Assembly (NCBI GenBank): GCA_964391195.1 | Contig: CAYMLG010000016.1 | Location: forward strand, 1-64,000 | DNA from: JAAYXE01 sp964391195 | GTDB taxonomy: Bacteria > Chloroflexota > Anaerolineae > Anaerolineales > UBA4823 | DNA: 64,000 nt | Reading direction: 5' to 3' | Position numbers and translations under genes: made by a program | Shown: piece after piece, positions 42,159 to 51,003 of the stretch | How the letters are laid out: each line of letters begins with the position of its first letter | Numbering within the stretch: the stretch's first letter is position 1 | Notes under the pieces: generated by a model | Database searches by the model: none | Seen by the model: only the letters and a program-made list of their open reading frames with translations | What the model was told of the DNA's origin: nothing

Positions 42159-43787
42159 ATGCCTCGCACTCATCGCCTCGCTCTCATCTCGTTGCTCTTC
42201 CTGCTCCTCGCCTGCCGGGCGTTGTTCCCCGCTCCTTTGGCCCAGGACAATGGGGAGATCTTGAAGGCTTCGCCGCCGCCCCTCCCCCAGCAGCCGGGCG
42301 ATAACAGGCAGCCAATACCCGCTCCCACAACGCCATTGGCCGTCCCGTCTCCGGATGCCGGTTCGCCCGGCGATACGCCGCAAACTGCGGAAGATGCCTT
42401 CCGCCTGCGCGTACACCCGGATGGCCCCCTTTATGTTGGTGACCAGGTGAGCTTCGAAGTGATTGTACCGTCTGCCGGGGAGGCGGGCGAAGGGGATCGG
42501 GTGGAGATCTACACGGCTGAGGGCGAACGGATCGCTTCGGCCGAGATCGGTCCCTTCGGCATCGGGCGCCGGCTTCAGGCGACGTTTTATTGGGCCTGGG
42601 ACACGTCCGGGTTTGAACCGGGGGAGTACGAGCTCACTTTTTCGGCCGAACCTGGGGACCAGGAATGGGTGGAAACGATCACACTGCTCCCCGCCGAGCA
42701 GGTCCCTTTTCCGGAACCCGGCGCACACTGGGCCAGCACAGAGACAGATTGCTGCCTGGTCTATTACATCACCGGCACCGCTGCCGAACGCGATCTGGAA
42801 GCGTTGTCGGAGATGCTTGACTCTCAGGCCGAGTCGGCAAGTGAGCTGCTGGGGATCGGCTTCAGGGAACCCGTGCCCGTGGTCTTTCTCCCTCGCGTTT
42901 TGGGGCACGGAGGGTTTGCCGGCGAGGCGATCTCTGTTTCCTATCTCGACCGCAATTATGCCGGCGGCGATCCGCAGATGATCCTGCATCATGAACTGGT
43001 TCATATCCTGGACGGCCGCCTGGGGGGTGAGCTGCGCCCGACTTTTTTTGTAGAAGGGCTGGCGGTTTATCTTAGCGGCGGGCATTTCAAACCCGAGCCT
43101 TTGCTGCCTCGCGCCGCGGCCCTCCTCCCTCCACAGCCCGGCTGCCTACAGGCCAGCCTACAGCCCAGCCTGCCGGCTGCGCAGCAGCCTGCTGCTGGCG
43201 CCCCTCCCCTTACCTGCGGCCTGGATCTTTACATCCCCCTTCGTGAGCTGATGGATAACTTTTACACTTCCCAACACGAGATCGCTTATCTTGAAGCGGC
43301 CGCCCTGATCCAGTACATGGTCGAGACCTGGGGCTGGGATGCTTTCTCGAACTTTTATCGCTCCATGAAACCGGTCGAGGGTGGCTCGCATGCCGACGCG
43401 ATAGATCGCGGCCTGGAAGAGCATTTCGGTTTGGGGCTCGATGAGCTGGAGGGGCGCTATCTCCAGGCGCTGAGCGAACAGGACCTGTCCCCTGAACTGG
43501 TGGAGGATGTCCGCCTGACCGTGGAATTTTACGATACCGTCCGCCGCTACCAGCAGGCCCTGGACCCTTCGGCTTATTATCTGACCGCCTGGCTGCCGGA
43601 CGCGGAGGAGATGCGCCGGAGAGGGATCGTGGCCGATTATCTTCGCCACCCGGCGGAAGCGGAGAATCTGGCCATCGAAACGCTGCTGGTGGCTGCGGGC
43701 GAGGACCTGCAGCAGGGAAGCTACGCAGAGGCTGCTCGTCGCATTGCCGCGGTGAATGATGTGTTGGAGTTATACGCACAGGAGTAG
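42159..43787 (+). CDS. Lipoprotein zinc metallopeptidase (MA clan, HExxH)
   Basis: A 542-residue lipoprotein: lipobox L-L-A-C near residue 20, a Pro/Ala stalk (about 35-75), a beta-rich domain (about 85-180) and a gluzincin peptidase domain (about 200-420). The zinc motif is H-H-E-L-V-H (HExxH) with a downstream F-F-V-E-G-L-A-V-Y-L glutamate as third ligand. The C-terminal ~100 residues are helical. Substrates are unknown; a surface-exposed endopeptidase is likely. TATAAT (42147-42152) ends 6 nt before the ATG with no ribosome-binding site, suggesting a leaderless mRNA. Confidence 0.78.
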   Translation: MPRTHRLALISLLFLLLACRALFPAPLAQDNGEILKASPPPLPQQPGDNRQPIPAPTTPLAVPSPDAGSPGDTPQTAEDAFRLRVHPDGPLYVGDQVSFEVIVPSAGEAGEGDRVEIYTAEGERIASAEIGPFGIGRRLQATFYWAWDTSGFEPGEYELTFSAEPGDQEWVETITLLPAEQVPFPEPGAHWASTETDCCLVYYITGTAAERDLEALSEMLDSQAESASELLGIGFREPVPVVFLPRVLGHGGFAGEAISVSYLDRNYAGGDPQMILHHELVHILDGRLGGELRPTFFVEGLAVYLSGGHFKPEPLLPRAAALLPPQPGCLQASLQPSLPAAQQPAAGAPPLTCGLDLYIPLRELMDNFYTSQHEIAYLEAAALIQYMVETWGWDAFSNFYRSMKPVEGGSHADAIDRGLEEHFGLGLDELEGRYLQALSEQDLSPELVEDVRLTVEFYDTVRRYQQALDPSAYYLTAWLPDAEEMRRRGIVADYLRHPAEAENLAIETLLVAAGEDLQQGSYAEAARRIAAVNDVLELYAQE

Positions 43788-43798
43788 GTAGATCTGAT

Positions 43799-43847
43799 AC
43801 AAACAAAGAGGCCGGTACAGCGTAACCTGACCGGCCTCTTTGTTTGT
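43799..43847. terminator. Bidirectional terminator, 18-bp stem
   Basis: ACAAACAAAGAGGCCGGT (43799-43816) pairs perfectly with 43830-43847 around a 13-nt loop. Purine-rich and T-rich flanks allow termination of the metallopeptidase (+) and the FHA gene (-). Confidence 0.9.
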
Positions 43848-43867
43848 GTCAAAAGGGGAAAGCCTGT

Positions 43868-44512
43868 TCAAGGACAGGCGAAAAGCGCATCGAACGGCGG
43901 CGTGCAGTATAGGTTGAGCGCGTCGAAGGCAAACGCTGCGCCGAGGATGATACACAGCAGCAGGACCAGGCAGCCGCAGCCGGCGTAAATCCACGTCCTT
44001 GAAGAGCGCTGCTCGGGCGGAGGCGCCGGGTAGGTTTCTACCGGCCCGGGGGGCACGCTCCCGCTGTACACCGGCTGGACGGGCGGCTGGCTTCGCTCGT
44101 ACACCGGCTCTCGCTGTGCTCTCATCACTTCCTCGGGCCGGGGAGTTGGCGGAACGGGGGGCAAGTCGGGTGTTTGCTGGCCCATGCCCACTGCACCCGC
44201 TTCGTATGCCACCGGCTCATAGATCAGGCTGACGTTCTCGCCCAACAAGATCATTTCACCAGGCCGCAGCAAATGGGGGCCCATTAAGCGCTGCCCATCG
44301 ACGAATGTTCCATTCGTCGATCCCTGGTCTTCGAGCATATATGTGTTGCCTTGTTTTCGCAGCCGGGCGTGATGCCTGGAGACCTCAGCATCGCTGATGA
44401 CGATATCGTTCGAGATATCCCGCCCTATACTGATCTCTTCTGTGTCCAGATCCCAGGCTTTGCCGGGGTTCGGACCCGAGCGCATGACTAGCTGGTAGGA
44501 CTGAGGTGCCAT
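43868..44512 (-). CDS. FHA-domain protein with C-terminal membrane helix
   Basis: A 214-residue protein. The FHA domain (about 5-100) has I-G-R-D, V-S-R-H-H-A-R and G-S-T-N-G-T-F-V, the residues that bind phosphothreonine. A Pro-rich linker (about 115-165) leads to a C-terminal membrane helix (about 172-198) preceded by R-S-S-R. The FHA head is thus cytoplasmic and tethered. Such proteins read Ser/Thr kinase signals; no kinase gene is in this window, so the partner is elsewhere. A consensus promoter (44679-44651) precedes it. Confidence 0.85.
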   Translation of the reverse strand: MAPQSYQLVMRSGPNPGKAWDLDTEEISIGRDISNDIVISDAEVSRHHARLRKQGNTYMLEDQGSTNGTFVDGQRLMGPHLLRPGEMILLGENVSLIYEPVAYEAGAVGMGQQTPDLPPVPPTPRPEEVMRAQREPVYERSQPPVQPVYSGSVPPGPVETYPAPPPEQRSSRTWIYAGCGCLVLLLCIILGAAFAFDALNLYCTPPFDALFACP

Positions 44513-44650
44513 GATCTCCTCCTCGATCGTGAGCGCTGCTCGTCAGGCTCAGCTACCTTGGTCTGTGGAAATGTTCGCAGCTCAATCCTTCGCCAGGCTG
44601 CCAAACACAACCACTTTTTTCGTCTGATTCTCACCTTCTTCTCATTCAAT

Positions 44651-44679
44651 AGTGTACTGAGTTTTATCCGTTGTGTCAA
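44651..44679 (-). promoter_or_regulatory. Sigma-70-type promoter of the FHA gene
   Basis: On the minus strand, TTGACA (44679-44674), 17-bp spacer, TACACT (44656-44651). The -35 overlaps the last codons of lipB, so FHA is transcribed independently with a leader of about 130 nt. Confidence 0.75.
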
Positions 44680-45425
44680 CGAAAATTGTCCTTCATCTGG
44701 TATCCGAAAATTTTCCCAAAGGCCCTGATCACAGCGTCCATCACCGCGTGCATCTCCGGCGCCGGGCGGCACAGGTCGGCCAACCCGGTCACCGGATAGC
44801 CGGCTAACCCGCAGCCGATGATCCCCTGCCAGTAGGTCATATCTGGATCGACGTTCAGGGCAAAGCCGTGCCTGGAGATCCCGTTCGCGTCCACCTTCAC
44901 CCCGATGGCGGCGATCTTCGCCGGGGGCCGGTTGTTCCCGGGCGTATCCCCTTGTGGAGGGACCCAGACCCCGGTCATTCCCTCCAACTGGCAGCCGTCC
45001 ACCCCGAATTCCTTTAATGCCAGGATCAGCGCCTGCTCTAGCTTGCGCAGGTACCCGATATAATCGGCCTGTGGCAGCCGCAGTTTTTCTCCCGGTTCAC
45101 CTGTTCGGATTGGGCGCAGCCCGCCCGGGACTAATGGGAGCAGCGGATACCCCACCAACTGCCCCGGACCGTGGTAAGTGATATCCCCACCCCGGTCAAC
45201 CCAATGGACTTTTACCCCTCGCAGGGCGAGCTCCGTCTCGTCCCACAGCAGGTTTTCGGCATGCCCGCTCCGGCCAAACGTATACGTATGAGGGTGTTCG
45301 AGCAGAAGGAGTGTCGGAGGGCAGCTCCCCGCTGCGATCTCAGCCGCCAGCCTGTCCTGCAACTGCCAGGCAGCCTCATAGTCCATGACCCCCATCCGCC
45401 TTACATTGCAGTATTTTTCCACCAT
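44676..45425 (-). CDS. lipB: Octanoyltransferase LipB
   Basis: A 249-residue enzyme that moves octanoyl from acyl carrier protein to lipoyl domains, the first step of lipoate synthesis. The fingerprint D-R-G-G-D-I-T-Y-H-G-P-G-Q-L-V-G-Y-P is complete. K-I-A-A-I-G-V-K-V contains the catalytic Lys and I-I-G-C-G-L the catalytic Cys. The C terminus is a little longer than the E. coli protein. A TATACT box on the minus strand ends 6 nt before the ATG, suggesting leaderless translation. No lipA is adjacent. Confidence 0.93.
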   Translation of the reverse strand: MVEKYCNVRRMGVMDYEAAWQLQDRLAAEIAAGSCPPTLLLLEHPHTYTFGRSGHAENLLWDETELALRGVKVHWVDRGGDITYHGPGQLVGYPLLPLVPGGLRPIRTGEPGEKLRLPQADYIGYLRKLEQALILALKEFGVDGCQLEGMTGVWVPPQGDTPGNNRPPAKIAAIGVKVDANGISRHGFALNVDPDMTYWQGIIGCGLAGYPVTGLADLCRPAPEMHAVMDAVIRAFGKIFGYQMKDNFR

Positions 45426-45464
45426 AAAGTAAGTATACTCCCTCCCACCGCCAATATCTTGCTA

Positions 45465-45491
45465 ATGTGAATATTACATAATTCCTATAAT
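45465..45491 (+). promoter_or_regulatory. Imperfect dyad and -10 box upstream of clpB
   Basis: ATGTGAATATTACAT (45465-45479) is a near-palindrome, and TATAAT follows at 45486-45491. The dyad would cover the -35 region of a clpB promoter. No good -35 hexamer is visible. Confidence 0.45.
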
Positions 45492-45595
45492 CCCGGAGTA
45501 CACTATGCAAATAGGAGGGACATTTGTATTTTGCCCCTCCCAATTCCAATTGCAAAAGTTTATATCTGTTTCCAGGAGAGGGCCTGAAATTGAGC

Positions 45596-45618
45596 TTTTC
45601 GCTCTTGCCGAGCGAAAA
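45596..45618 (+). promoter_or_regulatory. CIRCE-like inverted repeat in the clpB leader
   Basis: TTTTCGCTC (45596-45604) and GAGCGAAAA (45610-45618) are perfect 9-nt arms with a 5-nt spacer. It resembles the HrcA operator in shape and in the GCTC/GAGC inner ends but differs in sequence and spacer length. It lies 110 bp before the clpB ATG. Confidence 0.5.
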
Positions 45619-45729
45619 ACGGGTGGCGCTCAGAACCTCTCCTGATAATGAAGGCGAAATAAATCAAAACGAAAAGTGCGAGTCCTTCCACTTGCCAGAG
45701 GGGCAGTGGGGGCTGGCGAGGAGTGGTGA

Positions 45730-48321
45730 ATGAATCTGGATAAGTATACACAAAAATCCCAGGAGTCGATCCTGAGCGCGCAGCGAATCGCTCAGGAGTA
45801 TAACCATCAGGCCATCGAACCAGCCCACCTTCTCCTGGCCCTGCTGCGGCAGGAAGAAGGGGTCGTTCCGGCACTGGTGATGAAAGTGGCGGGCGGGGTG
45901 GTCGCCCTGCGGGAAGAGGTGGCCAATGACCTGGAGCGCCGGCCCAAGGTGTATGGCGCCAATACTGAAACCGGCCTCTCTCGACCGGCCAGCGAGGTGC
46001 TCGAAGCCGCGGAACGCTATGCCAGGGGCATGCAGGATGACTTTGTCTCCACCGAGCACATCCTGCTCGGCCTGACCGAGAGCGGCGAAGGCAAGCGCCT
46101 CGCCAATTACGGCCTGACCAAGGATGCCATTCTCAAAACGTTGACCTCGATCCGTGGCACGCAGCGCGTCACCTCGCAAAATCCGGAGGACACCTATCAG
46201 GCCTTGGAAAGATACGGCCGCGACCTGACCGCTCTGGCCCGGCAGGGTAAGGTGGATCCGGTGATCGGCCGCGATGAGGAGATCCGCCGGGTGGTGCAGA
46301 TCCTCTCCCGGCGCACCAAGAATAACCCGGCCCTGATCGGCGAACCCGGCGTGGGGAAAACGGCGATCGCGGAAGGCTTGGCGCAGCGGATGGTGAACGG
46401 CGATGTGCCCGAGGGGCTTAAAAACAAGCGCCTGGTCCAGCTCGATATGGGCGCCCTCGTCGCCGGGGCGAAATACCGCGGCGAGTTCGAGGAACGCCTC
46501 AAAGCCGTGCTGCGCGAGATCACCGATGCCTCCGGTGAGATCATCTTGTTCGTGGATGAGATGCACACCGTCGTTGGCGCAGGGGCGGCCGAAGGAGCGG
46601 TGGACGCCGGCAATATGCTCAAACCCATGCTGGCCCGCGGTGAACTGCACATGATCGGCGCCACCACATTGGACGAGTATCGGAAGTACGTGGAAAAAGA
46701 TCCGGCTCTCGAACGCCGTTTCCAGCCGGTATTGGTCGAGGAGCCAGGCGTCGAGGAGACGATCAGTATTCTGCGCGGCCTCAAGGAACGCTACGAGGTG
46801 CATCACGGCGTGCGCATCACCGACTCTGCGGTGATTGCCGCCGCCACGCTGTCGAACCGCTATATCACCGACCGCTTCCTGCCCGATAAAGCCATCGATC
46901 TGATCGATGAGGCCGCCGCGCGCTTGCGGACCGAGATCGACTCCAAGCCCCAGGCGCTGGACGAGGTGGACCGGCAGATCCTCCAGCTCCAGATCGAGCG
47001 CGAGGCTCTCTCCAAAGAGAAGGACAAGGCTTCTCGTGAACGCCTGGAACGCCTGGAGAAGGAACTGGCCGACCTGCGCGAGCGTTCCAGCCAGCTAAAT
47101 GCGCGCTGGCAGGCGGAGAAGGAGGTGATCGCAAAACTCCAGAATATCAAGGAGCAGATCGAGCAGACGCGCCTGGAGATTGACCGCGCCGAACGCCAGA
47201 ACCAGTATGAGAAAGCGGCCCGCCTGCGTTACGGGACCCTTCGCGAATTGGAAGCCCAACTGGCCGAGAGCGAAAAACGGATCCTCGACATGCAGGCCGG
47301 CGGGGACGCCCTTTTGAAAGAAGAGGTAGACGCGGAGGAGATCGCTCAAATCGTCGCCCGGTGGACCGGCATCCCCGTCTCGCGGTTGTTGGAAGGCGAG
47401 ACCGAAAAGCTCGTGCATATGGAAGAACGGCTGCACCGGCGCGTGGTGGGTCAAGACGCCGCCGTACGGGTGATTGCCAACGCTGTCCGCCGTTCACGCT
47501 CGGGCCTGCAGGACCCGAACCGGCCTATTGGCTCGTTCATCTTCCTCGGTCCCACCGGCGTGGGGAAAACCGAGCTCGCCCGCGCTCTGGCCGAATTCCT
47601 GTTCGACGATGAGCGGGCCATGATCCGCATCGATATGAGCGAGTACCAGGAAAAGCATACCGTGGCGCGTTTGATCGGCGCTCCTCCGGGCTATGTTGGT
47701 TTCGAGGAAGGCGGCCAGCTCACCGAGGCTGTGCGCCGCCGCCCCTATTCGGTGGTCCTGTTCGACGAGATTGAGAAAGCCCACCATGAAGTATTTAACG
47801 TTCTGCTCCAGGTGTTGGATGATGGCCGCCTGACCGATGGGCAAGGCCGCACGGTCGATTTCCGCAATACCGTCATCATCATGACCAGCAACCTGGGCAA
47901 CCAGCTTTGGGAAGGCGGGCGGAAGGTCGCCCGGGAGGAGATCAACCGAGTGCTCCAGCAGCATTTCCGCCCCGAGTTCCTCAACCGGGTCGACGAGATT
48001 GTGATCTTCCACCCGCTCTCTCGCGAGAACCTCAAGGAGATCGTCGGCATCCAGCTTCGCCGCCTGGAACGTATGGTCAAGGAGCGCGGCTTGCAGCTTG
48101 AGGTAACCGAAGCGGCGCAAGAATTCCTGGCCGAGGCCGGCTGGGATCCGGATTATGGCGCCCGCCCCTTGAAGCGCGCCATCCAACGCGAGCTCCAGGA
48201 CCCGTTGGCCCTGCGCTTGCTGACGGGCGAGTTTAAAGAGGGCGATACCATCCGTGTCGAGCGCGGCGATGAGGGCCTTGAGTTCATCCCCGTCCCCCAA
48301 AGTGAAGTAGTAGAAGCCTAG
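45730..48321 (+). CDS. clpB: ATP-dependent disaggregase ClpB
   Basis: An 863-residue Hsp104/ClpB chaperone. N domain (1-145), NBD1 with Walker A G-E-P-G-V-G-K-T (204-211), a coiled-coil middle domain (about 405-525, Arg/Glu/Leu-rich heptads), and NBD2 with Walker A G-P-T-G-V-G-K-T (607-614) and L-L-Q-V-L-D-D-G-R. The long middle domain and lack of a ClpP-binding loop distinguish it from ClpC/ClpA. It rescues aggregated proteins with DnaK. GAGGAG precedes the ATG. The 300-bp leader (45426-45729) contains a dyad and a CIRCE-like repeat, consistent with heat-shock control. Confidence 0.95.
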   Translation: MNLDKYTQKSQESILSAQRIAQEYNHQAIEPAHLLLALLRQEEGVVPALVMKVAGGVVALREEVANDLERRPKVYGANTETGLSRPASEVLEAAERYARGMQDDFVSTEHILLGLTESGEGKRLANYGLTKDAILKTLTSIRGTQRVTSQNPEDTYQALERYGRDLTALARQGKVDPVIGRDEEIRRVVQILSRRTKNNPALIGEPGVGKTAIAEGLAQRMVNGDVPEGLKNKRLVQLDMGALVAGAKYRGEFEERLKAVLREITDASGEIILFVDEMHTVVGAGAAEGAVDAGNMLKPMLARGELHMIGATTLDEYRKYVEKDPALERRFQPVLVEEPGVEETISILRGLKERYEVHHGVRITDSAVIAAATLSNRYITDRFLPDKAIDLIDEAAARLRTEIDSKPQALDEVDRQILQLQIEREALSKEKDKASRERLERLEKELADLRERSSQLNARWQAEKEVIAKLQNIKEQIEQTRLEIDRAERQNQYEKAARLRYGTLRELEAQLAESEKRILDMQAGGDALLKEEVDAEEIAQIVARWTGIPVSRLLEGETEKLVHMEERLHRRVVGQDAAVRVIANAVRRSRSGLQDPNRPIGSFIFLGPTGVGKTELARALAEFLFDDERAMIRIDMSEYQEKHTVARLIGAPPGYVGFEEGGQLTEAVRRRPYSVVLFDEIEKAHHEVFNVLLQVLDDGRLTDGQGRTVDFRNTVIIMTSNLGNQLWEGGRKVAREEINRVLQQHFRPEFLNRVDEIVIFHPLSRENLKEIVGIQLRRLERMVKERGLQLEVTEAAQEFLAEAGWDPDYGARPLKRAIQRELQDPLALRLLTGEFKEGDTIRVERGDEGLEFIPVPQSEVVEA

Positions 48322-48340
48322 CTTCTCAGAGTGTGCAGGC

Positions 48341-48413
48341 AATGTTGTTTTGGGGGTGGCTTGGTCACCCCCAAAACAACATTCTTTTCTGCTGGCAAGT
48401 TGTGCGTGCACAC
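48341..48413. repeat. Intergenic repeat copy A: G-rich hairpin plus 13-bp core
   Basis: An 18-bp perfect stem, AATGTTGTTTTGGGGGTG (48341-48358) with 48366-48383, then a pyrimidine tract and CTGCTGGCA, then TGTGCGTGCACAC (48401-48413). It follows clpB and may also act as its terminator (tail CTTTTCT). The same module occurs at 49675 and 57549. Confidence 0.75.
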
Positions 48414-48420
48414 GATAGGA

Positions 48421-48450
48421 TTGGACGGCCGCTGCCGATCGAACTATAAT
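48421..48450 (+). promoter_or_regulatory. Sigma-70-type promoter of topoisomerase IB
   Basis: TTGGAC (48421-48426), 18-bp spacer, TATAAT (48445-48450), just after repeat copy A and about 110 bp before the TTG start. Confidence 0.6.
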
Positions 48451-48561
48451 TGAGAGTGAAGTTGTCCTTATAGGTGTGCTGGTATTGGATGGGCGCCGCC
48501 AGAACGGCGCTCATCCGGTGCCAGCCTTTCTCTGGGTTCGCTTACCGGTCAGGAGCTGAGC

Positions 48562-49653
48562 TTGGCAAACAAGAACGGGCGGGGTCCCGCCCAGGATGGG
48601 GGAAATGAGAATAGCCTGCAATGGGTCGCCCACCAGTATGGTTTGCGCTATGTGAGCGATGAGCAGCCGGGATACCGGCGCAAACGTTGGGGGCAGGGCT
48701 TTACGTATTTCGATGCCGAGGGGAATCATGTGCGCGATGAAGGTTTGCGACAGCGTTTCATCTCGCTGGTGATCCCCCCGGCCTGGACCGAAGTCTGGAT
48801 CTCTCCGGATGAGAACGGCCATATCCAGGTGACCGGGCGGGATGCAAAGGGCCGTAAGCAGTATATCTACCATCCCCGCTGGGAAGAACTCCGCAATTTG
48901 AACAAGTTTGGCCAGATGACCGCCTTCGGCCAGGCGCTGCCCTCCATCCGCGCTCGGGTCGAGGAAGACCTTCGCTTGCGCGGGCTCTCGCGCCCCAAGG
49001 TGCTCGCTCTGGTTGTCCGCTTGTTGGATAACACCCTTATCCGGGTGGGCAACCGTGAATACGCCCGCAGGAACAATTCATACGGGTTGACCACGCTGCA
49101 AGACGAACATCTGGAAATCGAAGGTTCCCGGCTGTTTTTTCGCTTTATGGGAAAGAGCGGCAAAGAACAAGAAGTCCGCCTTTTCGACCCTCGCCTGGCC
49201 CGGCTGGTCAAGCGCTGCCAGGAGCTGCCGGGGCAGCATCTGTTTCAATATCTAGACGAAAATGGAGAGTGCTGCCGGAATGTGGATTCAAGCGATGTAA
49301 ACGATTATCTCAGCGAAATCACCGGACGGGATTTCACGGCGAAGGATTTCCGCACCTGGGGCGGGACCGTGCTGGCGGCCGTGGAGTTGTACGAACTCGG
49401 TCCGGGCGAGAATGATCGGGATCAGCAGAAGAATGTGGTTGCAGCCGTCAAGTATGTGGCTGCCGCCTTGGGGAATACGCCTGCGGTATGTCGCGGCTAT
49501 TACATTCACCCGGCTCTCCTTGAAGCGTACCAGGATGGTTCATTGTTCCCGCTGATGAACGCAGTCCTGGACGAGACAGCCGCGCCCGGGGATAGGGGTC
49601 GCCTGAGCCCTCCGGAACTGGCCGTCATCCGCCTCCTGCAGGCCAGTGCGTAG
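48562..49653 (+). CDS. DNA topoisomerase IB
   Basis: A 363-residue type IB topoisomerase of the poxvirus/bacterial kind, which relaxes supercoils through a 3'-phosphotyrosine link. Catalytic residues sit in I-R-V-G-N-R-E-Y-A-R, G-K-S-G-K, K-D-F-R-T-W-G-G-T and the C-terminal C-R-G-Y-Y-I-H-P, with Y314 as nucleophile. The N-terminal domain contains V-I-P-P-A-W-T-E-V-W-I-S. The start is TTG 48562 with AGGAG 6 nt before it. Bacterial IB enzymes are scattered across genomes, suggesting past transfer, though base use here matches its neighbours. Confidence 0.92.
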   Translation: MANKNGRGPAQDGGNENSLQWVAHQYGLRYVSDEQPGYRRKRWGQGFTYFDAEGNHVRDEGLRQRFISLVIPPAWTEVWISPDENGHIQVTGRDAKGRKQYIYHPRWEELRNLNKFGQMTAFGQALPSIRARVEEDLRLRGLSRPKVLALVVRLLDNTLIRVGNREYARRNNSYGLTTLQDEHLEIEGSRLFFRFMGKSGKEQEVRLFDPRLARLVKRCQELPGQHLFQYLDENGECCRNVDSSDVNDYLSEITGRDFTAKDFRTWGGTVLAAVELYELGPGENDRDQQKNVVAAVKYVAAALGNTPAVCRGYYIHPALLEAYQDGSLFPLMNAVLDETAAPGDRGRLSPPELAVIRLLQASA

Positions 49654-49674
49654 GATAATGTTATAAGTAATAAT

Positions 49675-49769
49675 TGTTCTTTTGGGGTGTGTACCACTTC
49701 GGCGCCCGGTTTCGCCTCCTACACCCCAAAACAACAACCCTTTTCTGCTGACAGGGTGTGCACGCACAC
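49675..49769. repeat. Intergenic repeat copy B: hairpin plus inverted core
   Basis: TGTTCTTTTGGGGTGT (49675-49690) pairs with 49721-49736 with one mismatch around a longer loop. CTTTTCTGCTGACA follows, then GTGTGCACGCACAC (49756-49769), which contains the reverse complement of the core in copies A and C. Confidence 0.7.
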
Positions 49770-49793
49770 TTCAGGCGGACCGGACTTGTTTTG

Positions 49794-49821
49794 TTGCCTG
49801 GCGACATAAATGGTCTATAAT
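49794..49821 (+). promoter_or_regulatory. Sigma-70-type promoter of membrane protein 49862
   Basis: TTGCCT (49794-49799), 16-bp spacer, TATAAT (49816-49821). Confidence 0.65.
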
Positions 49822-49861
49822 AGGCTAATTGCTGAGAACATTGGATCGAAAAGGTGGGGAA

Positions 49862-50599
49862 ATGCGAAGCTTGATAGACCTGGACCAGCATCGAATCGGC
49901 AGATTTATTCTCGTCTTGATCGCTGCCGATTTCCTATTGTGCCTGATTTACTTCGTGAACTACGCCTTGGGCCAGCCGGCGCAGATCCTCCATAATCTGC
50001 TCAACCTGGACGGTGAGGTGGGGATCGTCGCCTGGCTTTCATCGGTCCAACTCTTTTCCATTGGGATCCTGTTCCTGTTGGCGTATATCAAAAATAAGGA
50101 CGCTGCCGCGTTCCCCCGCCGCCTATTTCTTCTGTTGGGCGTCGGTTTCATTTTCCTTTCCGCCGACGAAAGCGCTGCCATCCATGAGAAGCTCTCCCAG
50201 CTCCTGCGTTCCTATAACTGGCAGCTTACTTTCGAAGGGGAACTGGGCGGCTGGATCCCGTTTTACCTGCTGGCTGGCCTGGTCCTGATCTTGCTCGTTT
50301 TCCGCGATTTGCTGGCTATATTCCGCTACCATCCCCGAGCGGTCCTGTGGTTGGCATTTGGTTTTGGTCTGTTTTTCCTTGGGGGTGTTGTGCTGGAGGT
50401 GATCAGCTATCAGTTCCTTCGCGGCGATCTGTACTCGCTGGTCTACCAGGGAGAAGTGATGCTGGAAGAAGCCCTTGAACTCGCCGGGGAAAGCCTGATG
50501 CTGTATGGCGTGCTGTCCCTGGTAACGGCGCCTCGCCCGGCCGCTCAAACCGTGACTCGGACGGCAGGAGGCAGCAGTCCAACTTTGATTGACAAATAA
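49862..50599 (+). CDS. Integral membrane protein, function unknown
   Basis: A 245-residue protein with about six hydrophobic helices. A charged loop D-E-S-A-A-I-H-E-K-L follows the third helix and F-L-S-A-D-E-S may be membrane-embedded; D, E and H there could bind metal or substrate. I recognise no named family. ATG 49862 with AAGGTGGGGA just before it is preferred over upstream TTG codons. It has its own promoter (49794-49821), and 100 bp separate it from the next small gene. Confidence 0.6.
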   Translation: MRSLIDLDQHRIGRFILVLIAADFLLCLIYFVNYALGQPAQILHNLLNLDGEVGIVAWLSSVQLFSIGILFLLAYIKNKDAAAFPRRLFLLLGVGFIFLSADESAAIHEKLSQLLRSYNWQLTFEGELGGWIPFYLLAGLVLILLVFRDLLAIFRYHPRAVLWLAFGFGLFFLGGVVLEVISYQFLRGDLYSLVYQGEVMLEEALELAGESLMLYGVLSLVTAPRPAAQTVTRTAGGSSPTLIDK

Positions 50600-50701
50600 G
50601 CCTGGTCCCCTTATAATATTATTTGGAGGGGGTTAGTCATAAATAGAGACCACCTTATCATTTAACGGTAGTCTTTTAACGGTTTCTTCGGGAGGTAAAT
50701 C

Positions 50702-50908
50702 ATGGATCTATTAACCTGGGCGATTATCGCTTTCGTCGTATCGATCATCGCGGGCGCTCTGGGCTTTTCGGGAGTTGCTGCCGGCGCAGCAACGATCGCT
50801 AAAGTGCTTTTCGGGATCTTCTTGATCATTGCACTGATTTTATTTGTCCTCGCTATTCTCGGGATAACGGCGTTGGTGGTCATCCCCTCGGGGCTACCGC
50901 TGATCTAA
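50702..50908 (+). CDS. DUF1328 small membrane protein
   Basis: A 68-residue, two-helix hydrophobic peptide of the DUF1328/YtjA type (L-T-W-A-I-I-A-F-V, then A-L-G-F-S-G-V-A-A-G-A-A). Members are often induced by envelope stress in proteobacteria; the function is unknown. GGGAGGT lies just before the ATG. A strong terminator follows. Confidence 0.85.
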   Translation: MDLLTWAIIAFVVSIIAGALGFSGVAAGAATIAKVLFGIFLIIALILFVLAILGITALVVIPSGLPLI

Positions 50909-50937
50909 ATCCCTGGCTGTCGGGAAATATCAATAAA

Positions 50938-50975
50938 CATGACCCACCCGCGTGAAAGGGTGGGTCATGTTTTTT
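50938..50975 (+). terminator. Rho-independent terminator after DUF1328 gene
   Basis: CATGACCCACCC (50938-50949) pairs perfectly with 50958-50969, followed by TTTTTT. Confidence 0.92.
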
Positions 50976-51003
50976 CTTGGGGGGTGCCCGGCGGGGTAAA
51001 AAC

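Noticed and set aside
45596..45618. Canonical CIRCE
   Set aside because: Arms and spacer differ from TTAGCACTC-N9-GAGTGCTAA; kept only as CIRCE-like.
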